Below are positions 29,230 to 29,864 of a stretch of DNA of 29,864 nucleotides, piece by piece. This DNA comes from CBDUBH01 sp965365345 (GTDB lineage: Bacteria; Bacteroidota; Ignavibacteria; Ignavibacteriales; SURF-24). Made by a program: the position numbers and the translations under genes. The notes under the pieces were generated by a model that was not told where the DNA came from, searched no databases, and saw only the letters and a list, made by a program, of their open reading frames with translations. The stretch covers positions 1-29,864 of the forward strand of contig CBDUBH010000042.1 of the NCBI GenBank assembly GCA_965365345.1, read 5' to 3'. How positions within the stretch are numbered: the first letter of the stretch is position 1; every line of letters starts with the position of its first letter.

Positions 29230-29864
29230 TTATTTTACCAGCATCATTTTCTTTATCTGTCTGAAGCTATCTTTTCCATCAGATGAAACTGCTTCGAGTG
29301 AATAGAAATATAATCCAGAGGATAATCCAGAAGCGTTGAAGTTTATTTCATGGTATCCTATTGATTTTACTCCGCTGAATAGTTCTTTAACTCTTTCTCC
29401 CAAGGAATTATAAACCGTAAGCTTTACTTGGCTTTCTCTTGGTACAGAGAAAGTAATTACAGTTGAAGGGTTAAAAGGATTCGGGTAGTTCTGATCCAGT
29501 GAATAATTCTGTGGAATCTTATTTTCGTTTTCAACAGAAGTTGGATTCATGCTTATCTCAACATAAGGAGATGAAGCATACTGATTATAAGCTTTTATTC
29601 TGTATGAATATGAAGTTATATTATTCGGATCTATTGTATTATCGCTGTATGAAGTTTCATCCATTCCGACTGATGCTATTTCAGAATAGCTTCCCATTCC
29701 TTGCTTCCTTTCAATCTTGAATCCTTCCTCATAATCAGTCTGATCTTTCCATTTCAGTTGAACTGAGTTGCTTAAGAATTGCGCAAGCAAGCTGTCTGGT
29801 GACGGCATAGGAGAGATAACAAACCTTTCACTTTCAGAATAAAGAAGTGGATTTTGAGTATCAG
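29230..29864 (-). CDS. Type IX secretion cargo protein, C-terminal part (FnIII plus sorting domain)
   Basis: Only the last ~210 residues lie in the window; the frame is open to the edge. Residues visible first form a fibronectin type III-like domain ('VQLKWKDQTDYEEGFKIERK ... SYSYRIKAYN'), then 'YSLDQNYPNPFNPSTVITFSVP' (given in part), the hallmark of the type A C-terminal sorting domain, and 'VYNSLGERVKELF...GLYFYSLEA'. Such proteins cross the outer membrane by the Por/type IX system and are anchored or released. The signature is very common in Ignavibacteria. Whether this gene belongs to the integrated element or to host flank is undecided. Confidence 0.88.
   Translation of the reverse strand, partial: DTQNPLLYSESERFVISPMPSPDSLLAQFLSNSVQLKWKDQTDYEEGFKIERKQGMGSYSEIASVGMDETSYSDNTIDPNNITSYSYRIKAYNQYASSPYVEISMNPTSVENENKIPQNYSLDQNYPNPFNPSTVITFSVPRESQVKLTVYNSLGERVKELFSGVKSIGYHEINFNASGLSSGLYFYSLEAVSSDGKDSFRQIKKMMLVK

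Overview
The window reads as one bacterial chromosome segment, AT-rich, from the Bacteroidota/Chlorobi side of the tree, most likely an Ignavibacteria-type organism. The support is a C-terminal type IX secretion sorting domain with the 'QNYPNPFNP' signature at the right edge, Chlorobi-style 2[4Fe-4S] ferredoxin, a DUF5362-type membrane protein, and promoter candidates of the TTG-N19-TAnnTTTG kind. This assignment is inference from sequence style; no rRNA or marker gene is present.

Positions 1 to about 14900 are ordinary host chromosome made of short, mostly independent units separated by clear intrinsic terminators: a broken-off MATE-like transporter, an M48 metalloprotease with two small unknown genes, a two-gene sugar-nucleotide unit (DegT-type aminotransferase plus left-handed beta-helix acetyltransferase), a SlyD-like prolyl isomerase, a Kbp-like LysM protein, a two-domain M16 protease, a frameshifted DUF2059 plus PsbP/DcrB-like secreted protein, a DUF5362-like membrane protein, an orphan beta-class DNA methyltransferase, ferredoxin (with a sigma-54-like promoter), thioredoxin, an inositol-phosphatase/HisN-type enzyme, a DUF486 membrane protein and tRNA-Ser(UGA).

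From the 3' end of the tRNA-Ser gene onward the content changes to an integrative element that runs at least to about 29050. It carries candidate integrase arm sites, a degenerate IS1595-like protein, a tyrosine integrase and a small excisionase-like protein; then two adjacent radical-SAM proteins of the spore-photoproduct-lyase superfamily (SplB/COG1533), an unknown acidic protein and a TPR protein, all on the minus strand. Divergently, on the plus strand, lie a 613-residue protein of unknown family with a sigma-region-4-like C-terminal helix-turn-helix, a DUF5659-like small protein overlapping a 962-residue primase-helicase (CHC2 zinc finger, Toprim, SF3-like ATPase), and four small unknown genes.

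Two repeat systems in the element are not explained by the genes. One is a 26-bp bipartite repeat, GGACAG-N14-GTAACC, present three times directly upstream of the 613-residue gene and once inverted just after it. The other is a cluster of ten exact AGTGAAAAA/TTTTTCACT 9-mers within about 325 bp, which begins inside the 3' end of the primase gene and continues into the AT-rich gap after it; it looks like an iteron-type replication origin or a dense operator array. A 17-bp inverted repeat flanks the next small gene. My reading is an integrative, probably self-replicating element with its own initiator/regulator, primase-helicase and origin, carrying a paired SPL-like radical-SAM module whose first member seems to lack the catalytic cysteine of true spore photoproduct lyase. 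The right attachment site is not visible, so the right end of the element is unresolved.
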